DNA from: Io17-Chloro-G2 sp963663135
GTDB lineage: Bacteria > Chloroflexota > Dehalococcoidia > Lucifugimonadales > UBA3495
Direction of reading: 5' to 3'
Assembly (NCBI GenBank): GCA_963663135.2
Contig: CAXXRM010000001.1
Span: 246,661 to 310,660, forward strand
Length of the DNA: 64,000 nucleotides
Positions 9,635 to 18,907 of the stretch are shown one piece after another. Every line of letters begins with the position of its first letter. Position 1 is the first letter of the stretch. Made by a program: the position numbers and the translations under genes. The notes under the pieces were generated by a model, which saw only the letters and a program-made list of their open reading frames with translations, was not told the DNA's origin and did not search any database.

Positions 9635-10693
9635 ATGGCGGCATCCCTGGAAAACCTAACTATCGCCGTGGTCGGGGCCACTGGCGCCGTGGGGCGGGAG
9701 TTCCTCCGCATCATTGAGCAGCGCTGCCCCGAGTTGCCCCGGCTGAAGCTCCTGGCCTCCAGTAGATCGGCGGGAAAATCCTTGGACGTTGCCGGCCGGC
9801 AGTTTATTGTAGAAGAGGCTACCACAGCTTCTTTTGAGGGCGTGGACGTAGCCTTTATTTCGGCCAACAGCGAAGTGAGCCGCAGGTTGGCGCCGGCGGC
9901 AGTTGCGGCCGGAGCGGTGGTCATTGACGACGGGTCGGCATTTCGAATGGACGAAACGGTCCCCCTGGTCGTGCCCGAGGTGAACGGGGCCGATGTGGAA
10001 TGGCATCGGGGGATTATTTCCATACCCAACTGTGCCACCACCCCCGTGGTGATGGTGGCCCATCCTCTTAACCGGAAAATCCCTATCCGCCGCATCGTTG
10101 CTGACACCTATCAATCGGTTTCCGGGGCTGGCACATCTGCGATGGAGGCGCTGCGGGAACAAAGCCAGGCGCTTCTCGCCGGAGATTCGGTGAAGCTCCA
10201 GGATGGGGAAGACCGGCTTGGGTTCAACGTGGTCCCCCGCATTGATCGCTTTCAGCCCGACGGGTACACCTACGAAGAGCGGAAAATGATCCAGGAGACT
10301 CGAAAGATAATGCACCTGCCGGGGATAGCAATCTCGGCTACCTGCGTCCGGGTTCCTGTGTATATTGCTCACAGCGCGTCGTTGCACATCGAGTTTGAGC
10401 GCCCGGTGTCCCCCGAAGAGGCCCGGGAATTGTTGGGCGGCATGCCTGGGGTTAAGGTGCAGGACGACCCGGATAGCAACCTGTATCCGATGCCTTGCGA
10501 CGCGGCGGGCATCGATGAAGTGTTGGTCGGTCGCATCCGGCGGGATGCGTCACACCCCAACGGGCTGGTGTTGTGGGTAGTGTCGGACAACCTGCGCAAG
10601 GGAGCAGCCTTAAACTCGGTCCAGATTGCCGAAGAGCTGGTGTCTCGGAATTGCCTGACCCCTCAACGGGCGGGTCAAGGAGTGGGGGATTAA
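9635..10693 (+). CDS. asd: Aspartate-semialdehyde dehydrogenase
   Basis: Asd makes aspartate semialdehyde from aspartyl phosphate with NADPH, at the branch point for lysine, threonine and methionine. In 352 residues it shows GATGAVG at 14-20, the active-site cysteine C133 in SIPNCATTPVV, and YQSVSGAG near 160. The start has AGAGGACA just upstream. The product feeds dapA/dapB here, and also the threonine synthase operon at 26 kb through homoserine. Confidence 0.95.
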   Translation: MAASLENLTIAVVGATGAVGREFLRIIEQRCPELPRLKLLASSRSAGKSLDVAGRQFIVEEATTASFEGVDVAFISANSEVSRRLAPAAVAAGAVVIDDGSAFRMDETVPLVVPEVNGADVEWHRGIISIPNCATTPVVMVAHPLNRKIPIRRIVADTYQSVSGAGTSAMEALREQSQALLAGDSVKLQDGEDRLGFNVVPRIDRFQPDGYTYEERKMIQETRKIMHLPGIAISATCVRVPVYIAHSASLHIEFERPVSPEEARELLGGMPGVKVQDDPDSNLYPMPCDAAGIDEVLVGRIRRDASHPNGLVLWVVSDNLRKGAALNSVQIAEELVSRNCLTPQRAGQGVGD

Positions 10694-10796
10694 GCTGTCG
10701 GTCCAAGCCAGGGACCGGCAGTCGCTTTCGGCGGTCACTTCCGGCAGTCGAATTGGAAACTAAACCAGTCGTGGGACCGATCGAGGAGGAGCAGCA

Positions 10797-11687
10797 ATGG
10801 TGGAGCTAGGCAGACTGATTACCGCAATGATTACCCCCTTCGATGAGGAGGGCAAGGTGGACTACTCCCAGGCCAAGCGGCTGGCCAACCACCTCCTTGA
10901 TTCGGGCAGCGACGGGCTGGTTGTTTCCGGCACCACCGGGGAATCGCCCACGCTAAGCAATGAGGAAAAACTGCGGCTGTTCGCGGAGGTCAAGGAGGCC
11001 ATCGGAGACCGCGGCTCAGTTATCGCCGGCACCGGCAACTACTGCACCGCGGAAAGCATTGAGCTAAGCCGGGAAGCGCAAAAGCAAGGAGTTGACGCCC
11101 TGTTGCTGGTGGTCCCCTACTACAACAAACCCCCGCAGGAAGGCCTGTACCAGCACTTCAAGGCAATTGCGGCCGAGACTGACCTGCCCTGCGTCGTTTA
11201 CAACGTGACCAGCCGCACCAGCCTCAACATGAGCCACGAAACTACAATACGCCTGAGCCACATCGACAACATCGTCGGGATAAAGGAAGCCGGCAGCGAC
11301 ATGGACCAGATTGCGCGCATCATTGAAGGTGCAGCCGACGGTTTCCGGGTGTGGAGCGGTAACGACAACGAGACTTTCTACATCATGTCCATGGGCGGAT
11401 ATGGAGTGGTCAGCGTGGCGTCCCACCTTGTGGGCAACCAGATAAAACAGATGATGGGGTTGCTCTTGGAAGGGGATATTGAAGGAGCGGCCGCGGAGCA
11501 CCGGCGGTTGCTGCCCCTGTTCAAGGTTCTGTTCCTGGAGTCCAATCCTATTCCGGTGAAATGGTCCGTAAACCAGGCGGGTTTTAACGCCGGCAACCCC
11601 CGGCTCCCGTTGGTCCCGCCCCAGGAAAAAACGGTGATGGAGTTGGAGAAGGTCCTGGCTGGCTACTCGGTGGACCTGCCCGTCTGA
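10797..11687 (+). CDS. dapA: 4-hydroxy-tetrahydrodipicolinate synthase
   Basis: DapA condenses pyruvate with aspartate semialdehyde. The 296-residue TIM-barrel protein has GTTGE at 45-49, catalytic Tyr135 in VVYNVTSRT and the Schiff-base Lys163 in GIKEAGSD. GGAGGAGCAGCA precedes the ATG, a very good ribosome site. It is the last gene of the dapB-asd-dapA run and is closed by a strong terminator shared with the convergent purA. Confidence 0.96.
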   Translation: MVELGRLITAMITPFDEEGKVDYSQAKRLANHLLDSGSDGLVVSGTTGESPTLSNEEKLRLFAEVKEAIGDRGSVIAGTGNYCTAESIELSREAQKQGVDALLLVVPYYNKPPQEGLYQHFKAIAAETDLPCVVYNVTSRTSLNMSHETTIRLSHIDNIVGIKEAGSDMDQIARIIEGAADGFRVWSGNDNETFYIMSMGGYGVVSVASHLVGNQIKQMMGLLLEGDIEGAAAEHRRLLPLFKVLFLESNPIPVKWSVNQAGFNAGNPRLPLVPPQEKTVMELEKVLAGYSVDLPV

Positions 11688-11723
11688 ACCGGCGTCATCG
11701 CCCGAAGCGCATCCCGCAGTCAA

Positions 11724-11764
11724 AACGACCCCTCCAAGATTTTCATTCTCGGAGGGGTCGTTCG
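11724..11764. terminator. Bidirectional terminator between dapA and purA
   Basis: A 12-base perfect stem AACGACCCCTCC / GGAGGGGTCGTT with a 15-base loop. It is flanked by T-rich ends on both strands and sits between two convergent genes. Confidence 0.85.
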
Positions 11765-11796
11765 ATTGAGCGCCGGCGGCGGGCATAACGATGAGG

Positions 11797-13083
11797 CTAG
11801 TAAATCACGGGTTCCCGCAGAATGGTTTCACCCCGGCTCGGTCCGGTGGAAACGATCTTCACCGGGCAACCGAGCAGTTCCTCCAGACGCCCGATGTAGC
11901 TGATAGCGTTGGCGGGGAGTTGGTCCATGCTGGTAGCGCTGGCGGTCGGCTCGTTCCAGCCCGGCAACTCTTCGTAGACGGGTTCACAGCGTTCCAGCAG
12001 GGCGGTGTTGGCTGGAAACCGGGATATGTCCTGACCATCGGCCCGGTAGCCTATGCAAACTTTCACTGTTGGGAACCCGTCGAGGATGTCCAACCTGGTG
12101 AGCACCAGGCCGGTAAACCCGTTCACCCCGCAACTGTACTTGGCGGCAACCGCGTCGAACCATCCAATCCGGCGGGCCCGGCCGGTGGTGGCCCCAAACT
12201 CTTGGGCCTTGTCCTGGATCTCTTCCCCCACCGCGTCGAACATTTCTGAAGGCAGCGGTCCACCGCCCACCCGGGTAGAGTAGGCTTTGAACACGCCCAA
12301 CACCCCGGCGATGGCCTGGGGGTTGATGCCCAGACCGGTGCAGGCCCCGCCGATAGTGGGAGAGGAAGAGGTCACGTAGGGGTAGGAGCCGTGGTCTATG
12401 TCCAACATGGTACCTTGCGCCCCTTCCAGAAGCACGCTCCGGTCCTGCTCCAGCAGGTCCCGGACAATCTCCTCGGTAGCCCGGACGTGGGGACGCAGTT
12501 TCTCTCCCCACTTCAAGCACTGGTTTAACAGTTCTTTTTGAGAAATTGGGTCCAGCCCGTATATCTTGGTGAGCAGATCGTTTTTAAATTTTAGCGTCGC
12601 TTCCAAACGCGGGGCCAAGGCCTCGCGGTCGAGCAAGTCGCCCACTCTTACGCCGCCGCGGCCTACCTTATCGAGGTATGCCGGTCCAACCCCGCGGCCG
12701 GTAGTACCGATGGCGGCGGCGCCGCGGGCCTCCTCTTCCAATCCGTCCAGCAGGACATGGTAGGGCATGATGACGTGGGCCCGTTCGCTGACGTAGAGAA
12801 GTTCGGTGTCAACGCCGCGGCAGGCCAGTTGGTCCAACTCGTTCAGCAACGCCTCGGGACTGACGACCACGCCGTTCCCGATTATTCCATACACGCCGGG
12901 CCAGCAGATGCCGGAGGGCACCAGATGCAGTTGGAATGTGCCCTTGTCGTTGACCACCGTATGACCGGCGTTATTGCCTCCGGCGTAACGCACGACGGCG
13001 TCAACCCGTTCGGCAAGATAATCGACGATCTTACCCTTCCCTTCGTCTCCCCACTGGCCACCAATCACGGCGTACGCCGGCAT
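11797..13083 (-). CDS. purA: Adenylosuccinate synthetase
   Basis: PurA joins IMP and aspartate using GTP, the first committed step to AMP. The 428 residues show the GTP-binding GGQWGDEGKGKIVDYLA at the N-terminus, GGNNAGHTVV near 35, the GTTGRGVGPAY loop near 125, EGAQGTMLDIDHGSYPYVTSS near 220, and VGGGPLPSE near 300. The length is standard. The ATG is preceded by GGGGGCGAA. It is convergent to dapA and its promoter region (13084-13250) holds no other gene. Confidence 0.97.
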   Translation of the reverse strand: MPAYAVIGGQWGDEGKGKIVDYLAERVDAVVRYAGGNNAGHTVVNDKGTFQLHLVPSGICWPGVYGIIGNGVVVSPEALLNELDQLACRGVDTELLYVSERAHVIMPYHVLLDGLEEEARGAAAIGTTGRGVGPAYLDKVGRGGVRVGDLLDREALAPRLEATLKFKNDLLTKIYGLDPISQKELLNQCLKWGEKLRPHVRATEEIVRDLLEQDRSVLLEGAQGTMLDIDHGSYPYVTSSSPTIGGACTGLGINPQAIAGVLGVFKAYSTRVGGGPLPSEMFDAVGEEIQDKAQEFGATTGRARRIGWFDAVAAKYSCGVNGFTGLVLTRLDILDGFPTVKVCIGYRADGQDISRFPANTALLERCEPVYEELPGWNEPTASATSMDQLPANAISYIGRLEELLGCPVKIVSTGPSRGETILREPVIY

Positions 13084-13273
13084 TTCGCCCCCATAACGTT
13101 GGGCTCAAGTCCCATTTGACCGGTCAAAAACCATCGGCAGTATATCAAAATCCCATTACGTTTGAAAGCAGAACCAGACACGAGCAACTGTTCAGGCCTC
13201 GGATGTCGGATTGCCCGAAACCCTCATAATGACCGCCCGCCTGAGCGTTGCTAACAAGGATTAACCCATCAAC

Positions 13274-13477
13274 GTGCGGCCGGCAGTCCGACGTACCAAT
13301 GCCGGTGCAATCCTGACGTGGAAGCCTGCCGTCAAGGCGATGAACCGGGGCTGGGGAAATCGGGACGCCAGCGTTACTTTCCTGATCCAGGGGGAGATGC
13401 CCGGAGTCGAGGTAAAGGCGCTCCACGTGGACCTGGCCCGGGCCGCCCGCTTCATCGCTACCCACCTGGCGGAGTAG
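13274..13477 (+). CDS. Doubtful small reading frame
   Basis: A 67-codon frame with a GTG start and coding-like GC-rich third positions, found in the 565-base gap between purA and the PIN gene pair. Its product is basic (KPAVKAMNRGWGNRD...), of no known family, and could be a gene remnant. There is no clear ribosome site. The rest of the gap holds nothing I can support apart from the promoter at 13606. Confidence 0.25.
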   Translation: MRPAVRRTNAGAILTWKPAVKAMNRGWGNRDASVTFLIQGEMPGVEVKALHVDLARAARFIATHLAE

Positions 13478-13605
13478 GGGCAGGGCGGTAGTGGGTTTCT
13501 GTTAATGAGTGTTTCTGGATTCCGGCTCAAGGACGGAACAATGAGGAGCGCTATGACACGGCGCTGACCCGTGCTCGCCGACGATCGGGAATGAGCCAGC
13601 GTCCA

Positions 13606-13614
13606 TGCTAAAAT
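13606..13614 (+). promoter_or_regulatory. Extended -10 promoter of the PIN gene pair
   Basis: TGC followed by TAAAAT lies 33 bases before the GTG start at 13648. No -35 is evident. The layout matches the extended -10 elements before rpsO and nhaA. Confidence 0.5.
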
Positions 13615-13647
13615 AGGGCTGTCGAGAAAATCAATGGAGAGCCCGGC

Positions 13648-13932
13648 GTGAACGTGAAAGAAGCAGCGAAGCTGGCCAAGGACTACGTGGTAGATCTTTT
13701 CTCCGACGAAGGCATCAACAATGTCGGCCTGGAAGAGATAGAGTTAGTAAGTAGAGACGGCATGTTCTGGGAAGTAACCGTCGGATTCTCCCGGCCCTGG
13801 GACCACGGAGGTCTGGCCACCGTCACTCTCGGGCAGAAAGGGTTGAGGCGTTCTTACAAAGTCCTTCGAATAGATAACACCAATGGCAACGTTGCCTCGG
13901 TCAAAGACCGCATCCTGCGGGAAGCCGACTGA
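13648..13932 (+). CDS. Small protein paired with a PIN-domain protein
   Basis: A 94-residue protein with a helical start (VKEAAKLAKDYVVDLFSDEG) and a beta-rich middle (LEEIELVSRDGMFWEVTVGF), ending in a basic helix. The GTG start has GGAG eight bases upstream. The next gene begins about 10 bases after its stop, so they are translated together. Its position suggests an antitoxin-like partner of the PIN protein, but it has no recognisable DNA-binding motif of the VapB kind, and a role in another process is equally possible. Confidence 0.7.
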   Translation: MNVKEAAKLAKDYVVDLFSDEGINNVGLEEIELVSRDGMFWEVTVGFSRPWDHGGLATVTLGQKGLRRSYKVLRIDNTNGNVASVKDRILREAD

Positions 13933-13942
13933 GCCGGCACCG

Positions 13943-14398
13943 TTGCGAGGATATTTCCTGGACACCAATCTGTTCCTCTTGTTGATTGCAGGAAGCGAAA
14001 GCAGGGAACTAATAGCCAAACATCGACGCTTGGAACACTATTCGGCCGAAGATTACGACATCCTGCTGGAACTTCTTGAAGACGCCGAGCAACTCTTCGT
14101 GACCCCCAACACCCTCACCGAGACATCCAATCTCGTCGGCCAACATGGAGAACCCGAGCGATCCCTCCTGATGAAGCAGTTGCAGTACCTCATTCACTCA
14201 AGCCAAGAAATCGTGGTCTCCAGCACTGAGGCCTCATCCAACGCCAAATTTGAAAAGCTGGGTCTGACCGATGCCGCACTGCTGGAAGCCGCCACCGCAG
14301 ATATTCCGCTGCTGACAGTGGACTTTGACCTGTACCTGGCAGCCATCGAGTCAGGAGAGGAAAGGGCGGTCAACTTCACCAATTTCCGCAATCTATAG
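13943..14398 (+). CDS. PIN-domain protein, possible ribonuclease toxin
   Basis: PIN domains are Mg-dependent RNases. This 151-residue protein has the four expected acidic positions: RGYFLDTNLF at the very start (Asp7), TLTETSN, GLTDAALLEAA and LLTVDFDLY. I chose the TTG at 13943 because it places the domain start as in other family members; an ATG at 13883 in the same frame would overlap the upstream gene by 50 bases. It follows a small gene in what looks like a toxin-antitoxin or VapBC-like pair, although the partner is atypical. No ribosome site is seen, suggesting translational coupling. Confidence 0.75.
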   Translation: MRGYFLDTNLFLLLIAGSESRELIAKHRRLEHYSAEDYDILLELLEDAEQLFVTPNTLTETSNLVGQHGEPERSLLMKQLQYLIHSSQEIVVSSTEASSNAKFEKLGLTDAALLEAATADIPLLTVDFDLYLAAIESGEERAVNFTNFRNL

Positions 14399-14502
14399 GC
14401 GTTGGCAAACCTTCCTGTAGCGACGCCGGATTTTCACAGTCCCCCTCAGGTTGTTGAGCTTCCATGACCCGGCAAGCTGACTCAGAGCGCCATCCGGACC
14501 TG

Positions 14503-17500
14503 TCATGGCTTATCTCCGGTACCGGCTGTCACGATGAGTATCCTCCCAATCCGCCGCGCCGTGTCCGTAAAATGTTGCACCTCTTCGAGTCGCAGCGCCC
14601 GGCCCAGGACCTTCCTCTCCCGGTAGGACAGCCACTTCTTGAGGACCGGGTAGCCGCCGAGCTTGTAGTTCCAGACGGCGGCGGGAATGTTGCGCCAGCA
14701 GGCGCGGTCGTTGAGGTAAACGTCAACGGTTGATTCGCCAAGGGTTACCGACGTTCCTTCCAGGACCTCGCGTTCTTGGGCGGTGTAGGGCCGCTGCTCT
14801 ACGCGCCCCTGACCCGGCATCACGGCGTCGCCCGTCCCGAAGTGGCCCCAGCCCGCCGTGACCGTGAAGTCTTCGGCGGACATGTTGTGCCCATCGATGG
14901 TGGTCGGAACGCCGATTGATGCTATCTCCGGTCGCAGTGTCCCCGTGGTGACTCCGGGAACCGGGGTTTCCGAGTCCAACAGTTGCGCCAACTCTCGGCC
15001 CCGGGCCGCCGATGCCGCCAGTTCCTCCGCTGCTCCCGGCGAATCGCCGTCGGGCCAGCCCGGCAGCGGGATGCGCGGCCACTCCATCCGCAGCGCCCCG
15101 GCGTTGGCCTCCCGGTAGGCGGGATCGTGGAGCACCGCCAGGACGTGGTGAAACAGGTCTTCCACGCCCATCCCAAGGTTGTCGAGGTAGCCTTGGGCGG
15201 AGGGCGACAGGTTGGGGCGGCGTTGGGTTCCATCCCCTTCAAGTCCTAGGACGTCATCTCGGAGCCAGGCGGGAACACAAGATGCACCCCGGTCCATAAG
15301 GTCGAGGCTTCCAATGTGTGAAGTCACCTGTGGTGCTGACCATTCCCGGCGCGGTTTCTGTTGGGTAACCAGCCACCTATTCCCCTCGAATATTTGTGGC
15401 GCATAGTGGGGGCTTTTTTCGCGCAACAGCTTCGTCTCCGACTCCCAGTAGAGCCATCGATTGTCGAACGGTCGGTAGGCATGCCGAACGAAACCGCTCT
15501 CATTTGGTCCGCCGCGTTTAAGCAACGTGTCTCGCACTGAGCGAGCATCAAAGCGTCCGGTGTCTGTCATGACGCGGGAATAGCGAAGCGCGACTTCTTC
15601 ATGGCTTAGGTAGGAGTTGAAGTAATCGGCAATACGCTCTCGAAGCCGCTCGCTATCAGTGTCAACGAGAAAAGTATCGCGGCCAGTCTGGACCCCTTGA
15701 AACCACGTTGGGAACAAATCGGGCAATGCTGGCCAGTCCGGCCAACCATTGCCAACCACCATCTCTGCAAAAGGCAGGCCCAGTGGAAGGTTGGGGGGAA
15801 AGCTCTGGTAGAGGGCCACGGGTTCCATCTCTGCAGTCTCGGTCAACTCGGAGCACTTGGATTGGCCCCACAACTGGCGGAATCCTACGGTTTCGGAGGG
15901 AGCGTGTTCGGCCATCCGCACCAGCGTAGTGATCGCCGTACCCACCTGGATCCCCACCGGATCCTCCGGCGTGGAGAAAATGCTGGGGTCGGGCGCGCCT
16001 TCGGGCGTGGTCTTGCCCGTCTTGTACTTATCGCCGTTGAGGTTGTCGATGCGGATTGTGTCGAAAGCCTCCAGGAAGCGCTCGCGCATCCCGGTGAAGG
16101 ACAAGCCGTCCAACCATGAGTAGTTGGAGATGAAGCAGATTATTCCCTGGCCGGTCTTCTCCGCGATGCGCCGCTCGGCCATGCGGAAGAAGCGGACGTA
16201 GAGGTCATTCAACCCCTGGCCCTCGGGTCGGCGCACTTGCTTGGTGGTGCGGTAGGCTTGGGAAAGTTCCTTCTCTTCGTCCACGGCCATGCCGGCGAAC
16301 CCGTTGTAGGGCGGGTTGCCCAGGATCACCAGCACCGGCGTTTCCTGCTTCACCCGGTCGGCGCGGTCTCGCTCCTCCTCCAGTTCGGGGAAGGGCAGCG
16401 GCTTCTGGACCCGAGGCTCCCAACCGGTGAGAGCGTTAGTCAGGAAGACACCGGCCCGTTCCGTCCCGTCCTCGGACAGGGGAGCGTCCAGTGACTGCAT
16501 GGTCAGGCCGACCTGCAGGTGGGCGACTACGAAGGGAGCGGGCATGATTTCGAAGCCGAAGACCCTTTGGGTGGCGGCCTGCTTGACCCGGGCTCCGGTC
16601 AGGGCGCCGAGGCCCTGCTCCTGCAGGTTGTAGGCGATGCGCTTTAACGTCTCGGCCAGGTAGGCGCCGGTCCCGCAGCATGGGTCGAGGACGTAAACTT
16701 TGTCGGCGGCCAGCCCCTCCGCGATGCCAAGGTCGTCCTTCAGGGCGTTATCGACCCGGGCCACCATGTAGCGCACCACCTCATTTGGCGTGTACCAGAC
16801 GCCCAATTGCTTGCGCAGGGCCGGGTCGAAAGCCTCCAGGAAGGGCTCGTAGAAGTAGGGCACAGCCTCGCCCTCGTTGAACTTGGTAAAGAAGGCGGCC
16901 CGGTCCACCCGGTCGAGGGCGGCGGCGGTCCAGTCCAGCACTTCCACCAAGCCCAGGGGCTGCAGCTGAGTGGGAGACGACAATTGCTGGAACAGGGCCT
17001 GCAACACCGGGGCGCGCAGGTGCCAGACCGCTTCATGCCAGTTGAATGCCCCGGTTGGGGACGGAGTCTGCCGCGACCAGAGCACCCAGGCGGAGAAAAC
17101 ACCGTAGAAGAGGGTCTGCACCAGCGTGGAGCGAAAGAAAGCCGCGCCCTTGTCTCCCTCGAACTTCACGCCCAACGCCTCCTCCAGGGCCGAACGCACG
17201 GCAGACAACGACGCCGAGTCTCCCGCCGCTTCGACCCGGGCCAGGCCGTCGCGTGCGTAGGACGCCAGCAGCCAGGCCAGGTCTTTCGGTTCGGCAAGGG
17301 CCGCGCGGTGAGACAGGGCACGAGAAAGGTATTCCGCCAGGCCGGCGCCTACCTTGCGGGCCGCAGCACGGGGCGTTTGCAAGAGTTTGTCAAACTCACC
17401 GTCGCTTGCCGCCAGCCGGAAGCTCTCCAGCTTGGCGGGCTTGCCCTCGGAATCCTCCCCAATCAGCACGAAGTCCCTGGTGTTGGTGACCAGCGCCAGC

Positions 17501-17850
17501 CGGTACTTTTTCCAGTATTGGCTCACCTGCCCACTGTCTGCCGTCAGCCAGGCGTCTTCCTTCGGGGACTTGACCTCGACAACGCCGCATTCCGGGACCT
17601 GCCCCTCCCGCGGCGCTCCTTTTTGCACCTGCTTGGCAGCGTAGAGGCCGATGTCGGGGTGACCTGCTCCCTGATTGGCAAGCTCGACAACGCAAAAGAC
17701 CTTGGGTTTGAGAGAGGCGCCGACGGCGTTGAACAGGTTGGACAGCGCCGGGTAGTAGGACAGTTCCGGGGTGGAGCCGCTGGAGGCGCGCACCTGCCGG
17801 AGACCGGCGAGGTATCCTTCAATGGCTGGCGTCAGTTTCGTCCCGCTCAT
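14503..17850 (-). CDS. Single-chain restriction-modification enzyme (type ISP/IIG-like)
   Basis: This 1115-residue protein joins an N-terminal PD-(D/E)xK nuclease-like part (HPDIG at 64-68, EVKSPKE at 92-98), a helical linker, an N6-adenine methylase core (LDPCCGTGAYLAE from 388, ILGNPPYNGF from 509) and a long C-terminal region of the type ISP specificity kind, with HAYRPFDNRWLYWE and WNYKLGGYPVLKKWLSYRE. No DEAD-box or SNF2 helicase motifs are present, unlike full type ISP enzymes, so it is nearer to type IIG in layout. It stands alone, with no separate S or R gene. The ATG at 17850 has GGGGG upstream. The role is defence against foreign DNA (inferred). Confidence 0.88.
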   Translation of the reverse strand: MSGTKLTPAIEGYLAGLRQVRASSGSTPELSYYPALSNLFNAVGASLKPKVFCVVELANQGAGHPDIGLYAAKQVQKGAPREGQVPECGVVEVKSPKEDAWLTADSGQVSQYWKKYRLALVTNTRDFVLIGEDSEGKPAKLESFRLAASDGEFDKLLQTPRAAARKVGAGLAEYLSRALSHRAALAEPKDLAWLLASYARDGLARVEAAGDSASLSAVRSALEEALGVKFEGDKGAAFFRSTLVQTLFYGVFSAWVLWSRQTPSPTGAFNWHEAVWHLRAPVLQALFQQLSSPTQLQPLGLVEVLDWTAAALDRVDRAAFFTKFNEGEAVPYFYEPFLEAFDPALRKQLGVWYTPNEVVRYMVARVDNALKDDLGIAEGLAADKVYVLDPCCGTGAYLAETLKRIAYNLQEQGLGALTGARVKQAATQRVFGFEIMPAPFVVAHLQVGLTMQSLDAPLSEDGTERAGVFLTNALTGWEPRVQKPLPFPELEEERDRADRVKQETPVLVILGNPPYNGFAGMAVDEEKELSQAYRTTKQVRRPEGQGLNDLYVRFFRMAERRIAEKTGQGIICFISNYSWLDGLSFTGMRERFLEAFDTIRIDNLNGDKYKTGKTTPEGAPDPSIFSTPEDPVGIQVGTAITTLVRMAEHAPSETVGFRQLWGQSKCSELTETAEMEPVALYQSFPPNLPLGLPFAEMVVGNGWPDWPALPDLFPTWFQGVQTGRDTFLVDTDSERLRERIADYFNSYLSHEEVALRYSRVMTDTGRFDARSVRDTLLKRGGPNESGFVRHAYRPFDNRWLYWESETKLLREKSPHYAPQIFEGNRWLVTQQKPRREWSAPQVTSHIGSLDLMDRGASCVPAWLRDDVLGLEGDGTQRRPNLSPSAQGYLDNLGMGVEDLFHHVLAVLHDPAYREANAGALRMEWPRIPLPGWPDGDSPGAAEELAASAARGRELAQLLDSETPVPGVTTGTLRPEIASIGVPTTIDGHNMSAEDFTVTAGWGHFGTGDAVMPGQGRVEQRPYTAQEREVLEGTSVTLGESTVDVYLNDRACWRNIPAAVWNYKLGGYPVLKKWLSYRERKVLGRALRLEEVQHFTDTARRIGRILIVTAGTGDKP

Positions 17851-17983
17851 CCAATCCCCCAACGGTTCACCCGAGCCGCGGCGGTTCCCGCGGTGAAGTG
17901 TGAGTCGATTATATAACGGCCGCGCCGCAGGCATGGGGGTTGATCACTTGTCGGACAGGGTCTTTCAATTGTTATTTAACACC

Positions 17984-18208
17984 CCGTCACTCTTGTCGCA
18001 ACGGGAATTCAGAGCAACTTTTGTCCGCTACTCCCGTCATTCTCGCCGCAGCGGGAATCCAGAGCCCTTTCCCCATCCAACCTGATGCGGGTCTGCAGGA
18101 ATGGTCCAGGTGGGACATCGGACTGTCCACCGGGCGCGTCTTAGCTGACAAAACCGTCTTGGCGCATGAAGGGGGCTCTGGATTCCCGCTGCGGCGAGAA
18201 TGACCGGG
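17984..18208. repeat. Cluster of three copies of a dispersed ~35-bp repeat
   Basis: Copies lie at 17984-18015 (diverged), 18033-18067 and, inverted, 18173-18208. The last two share a GTCATTCTCGCCGCAGCGGG core with the sequence GAATCCAGAGCCC and could form a near-perfect 35-bp hairpin with a 105-base loop. A further copy is at 45247-45281. The gap 17851-18362 holds no gene. Confidence 0.85.
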
Positions 18209-18362
18209 GACAATTGAAAGGCCCTGCCGTGCCAGGCACGAGCGCGTCTCTGCTACCCTTTCCTTGACCCGTTGATATCTCGGGACTATCATACGAATGC
18301 TTCGCCCCAACAGACCCCAAGGGGGACAGAATCCCCAAGAAAATGTCTTAAGGAGGGTCAAA

Positions 18363-18725
18363 ATGGCCTTCAAACTCAACCACTTGCATTTGAAAAGCCC
18401 GGATCCCAAGAAGACCGCCGATTTCTACGTGGACAACCTGGGAGCGACCCTGGTTTCAGAAGTTGGAGGAGGCCGCGGCTTCCGGTTGGACCTCCACGGT
18501 TTGCCTTTGAACATAACCGGCATGATCGACTCGCAGACTCACGAGCAGAACCTGGGCATTGAGCACATTGCCATCGACACCGACGACATGCCGGGCACCG
18601 TGGCAAAACTGCGGGAGCAAGGCTCCAAAATCCTGGAAGAGACCTCGGTGGGCAATGGCCGGAAGGTAACCTTCTTTGAGGGCCCCGAGGGCGTGTGTTT
18701 GGAAGTGCTGGAAATGGCGGAATAG
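18363..18725 (+). CDS. VOC family (glyoxalase-like) protein
   Basis: A 120-residue vicinal oxygen chelate protein with the two paired beta-alpha-beta-beta-beta modules: LNHLHLKSPDPKKTADFYVDNLGA at the start and LGIEHIAIDTDDM in the second half, ending in FFEGPEGVCLEVLE. Metal-ligand positions are plausible (His in NHLHL, His in IEHIA, Glu in LEVLE). The ATG has a perfect AAGGAGG site. Members include lactoylglutathione lyases, epimerases and ring-cleaving dioxygenases; the substrate is unknown. It is a single-gene unit followed by a strong terminator. Confidence 0.88.
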   Translation: MAFKLNHLHLKSPDPKKTADFYVDNLGATLVSEVGGGRGFRLDLHGLPLNITGMIDSQTHEQNLGIEHIAIDTDDMPGTVAKLREQGSKILEETSVGNGRKVTFFEGPEGVCLEVLEMAE

Positions 18726-18756
18726 ACCAACCTATCTGCTTGGACTAGCGGCATTT

Positions 18757-18788
18757 CAGGGCGCGGACTGGCTCCGCGCCCTGACTAT
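18757..18788 (+). terminator. Terminator after the VOC gene
   Basis: An 11-base perfect stem CAGGGCGCGGA / TCCGCGCCCTG with loop CTGGC, then ACTATTTT. Confidence 0.85.
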
Positions 18789-18858
18789 TTTATCGAACAC
18801 TGAGCCGGGGACTCCGGTCAACCTGCAACTAAGCTCTTCCAATGCCAGTCGGGCGGGC

Positions 18859-18864
18859 TATAAT
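18859..18864 (+). promoter_or_regulatory. Possible -10 box before the yqeY-like gene
   Basis: A perfect TATAAT lies 43 bases before the ATG at 18908, just past the terminator of the previous gene. No good -35 is visible. Confidence 0.4.
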
Positions 18865-18907
18865 ATTCCCTTGAGTGGGCACTACTCTTTATTGGAAAGA
18901 TCTAGCT

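Noticed and set aside
13145..13465. A 106-codon minus-strand frame between purA and the PIN pair
   Set aside because: No ribosome site, no family resemblance, and the plus-strand frame in the same place has a better codon pattern. Neither is convincing.
17954..18240. CRISPR array in the repeat cluster
   Set aside because: Copies are inverted and unevenly spaced, with no uniform spacers and no cas genes.
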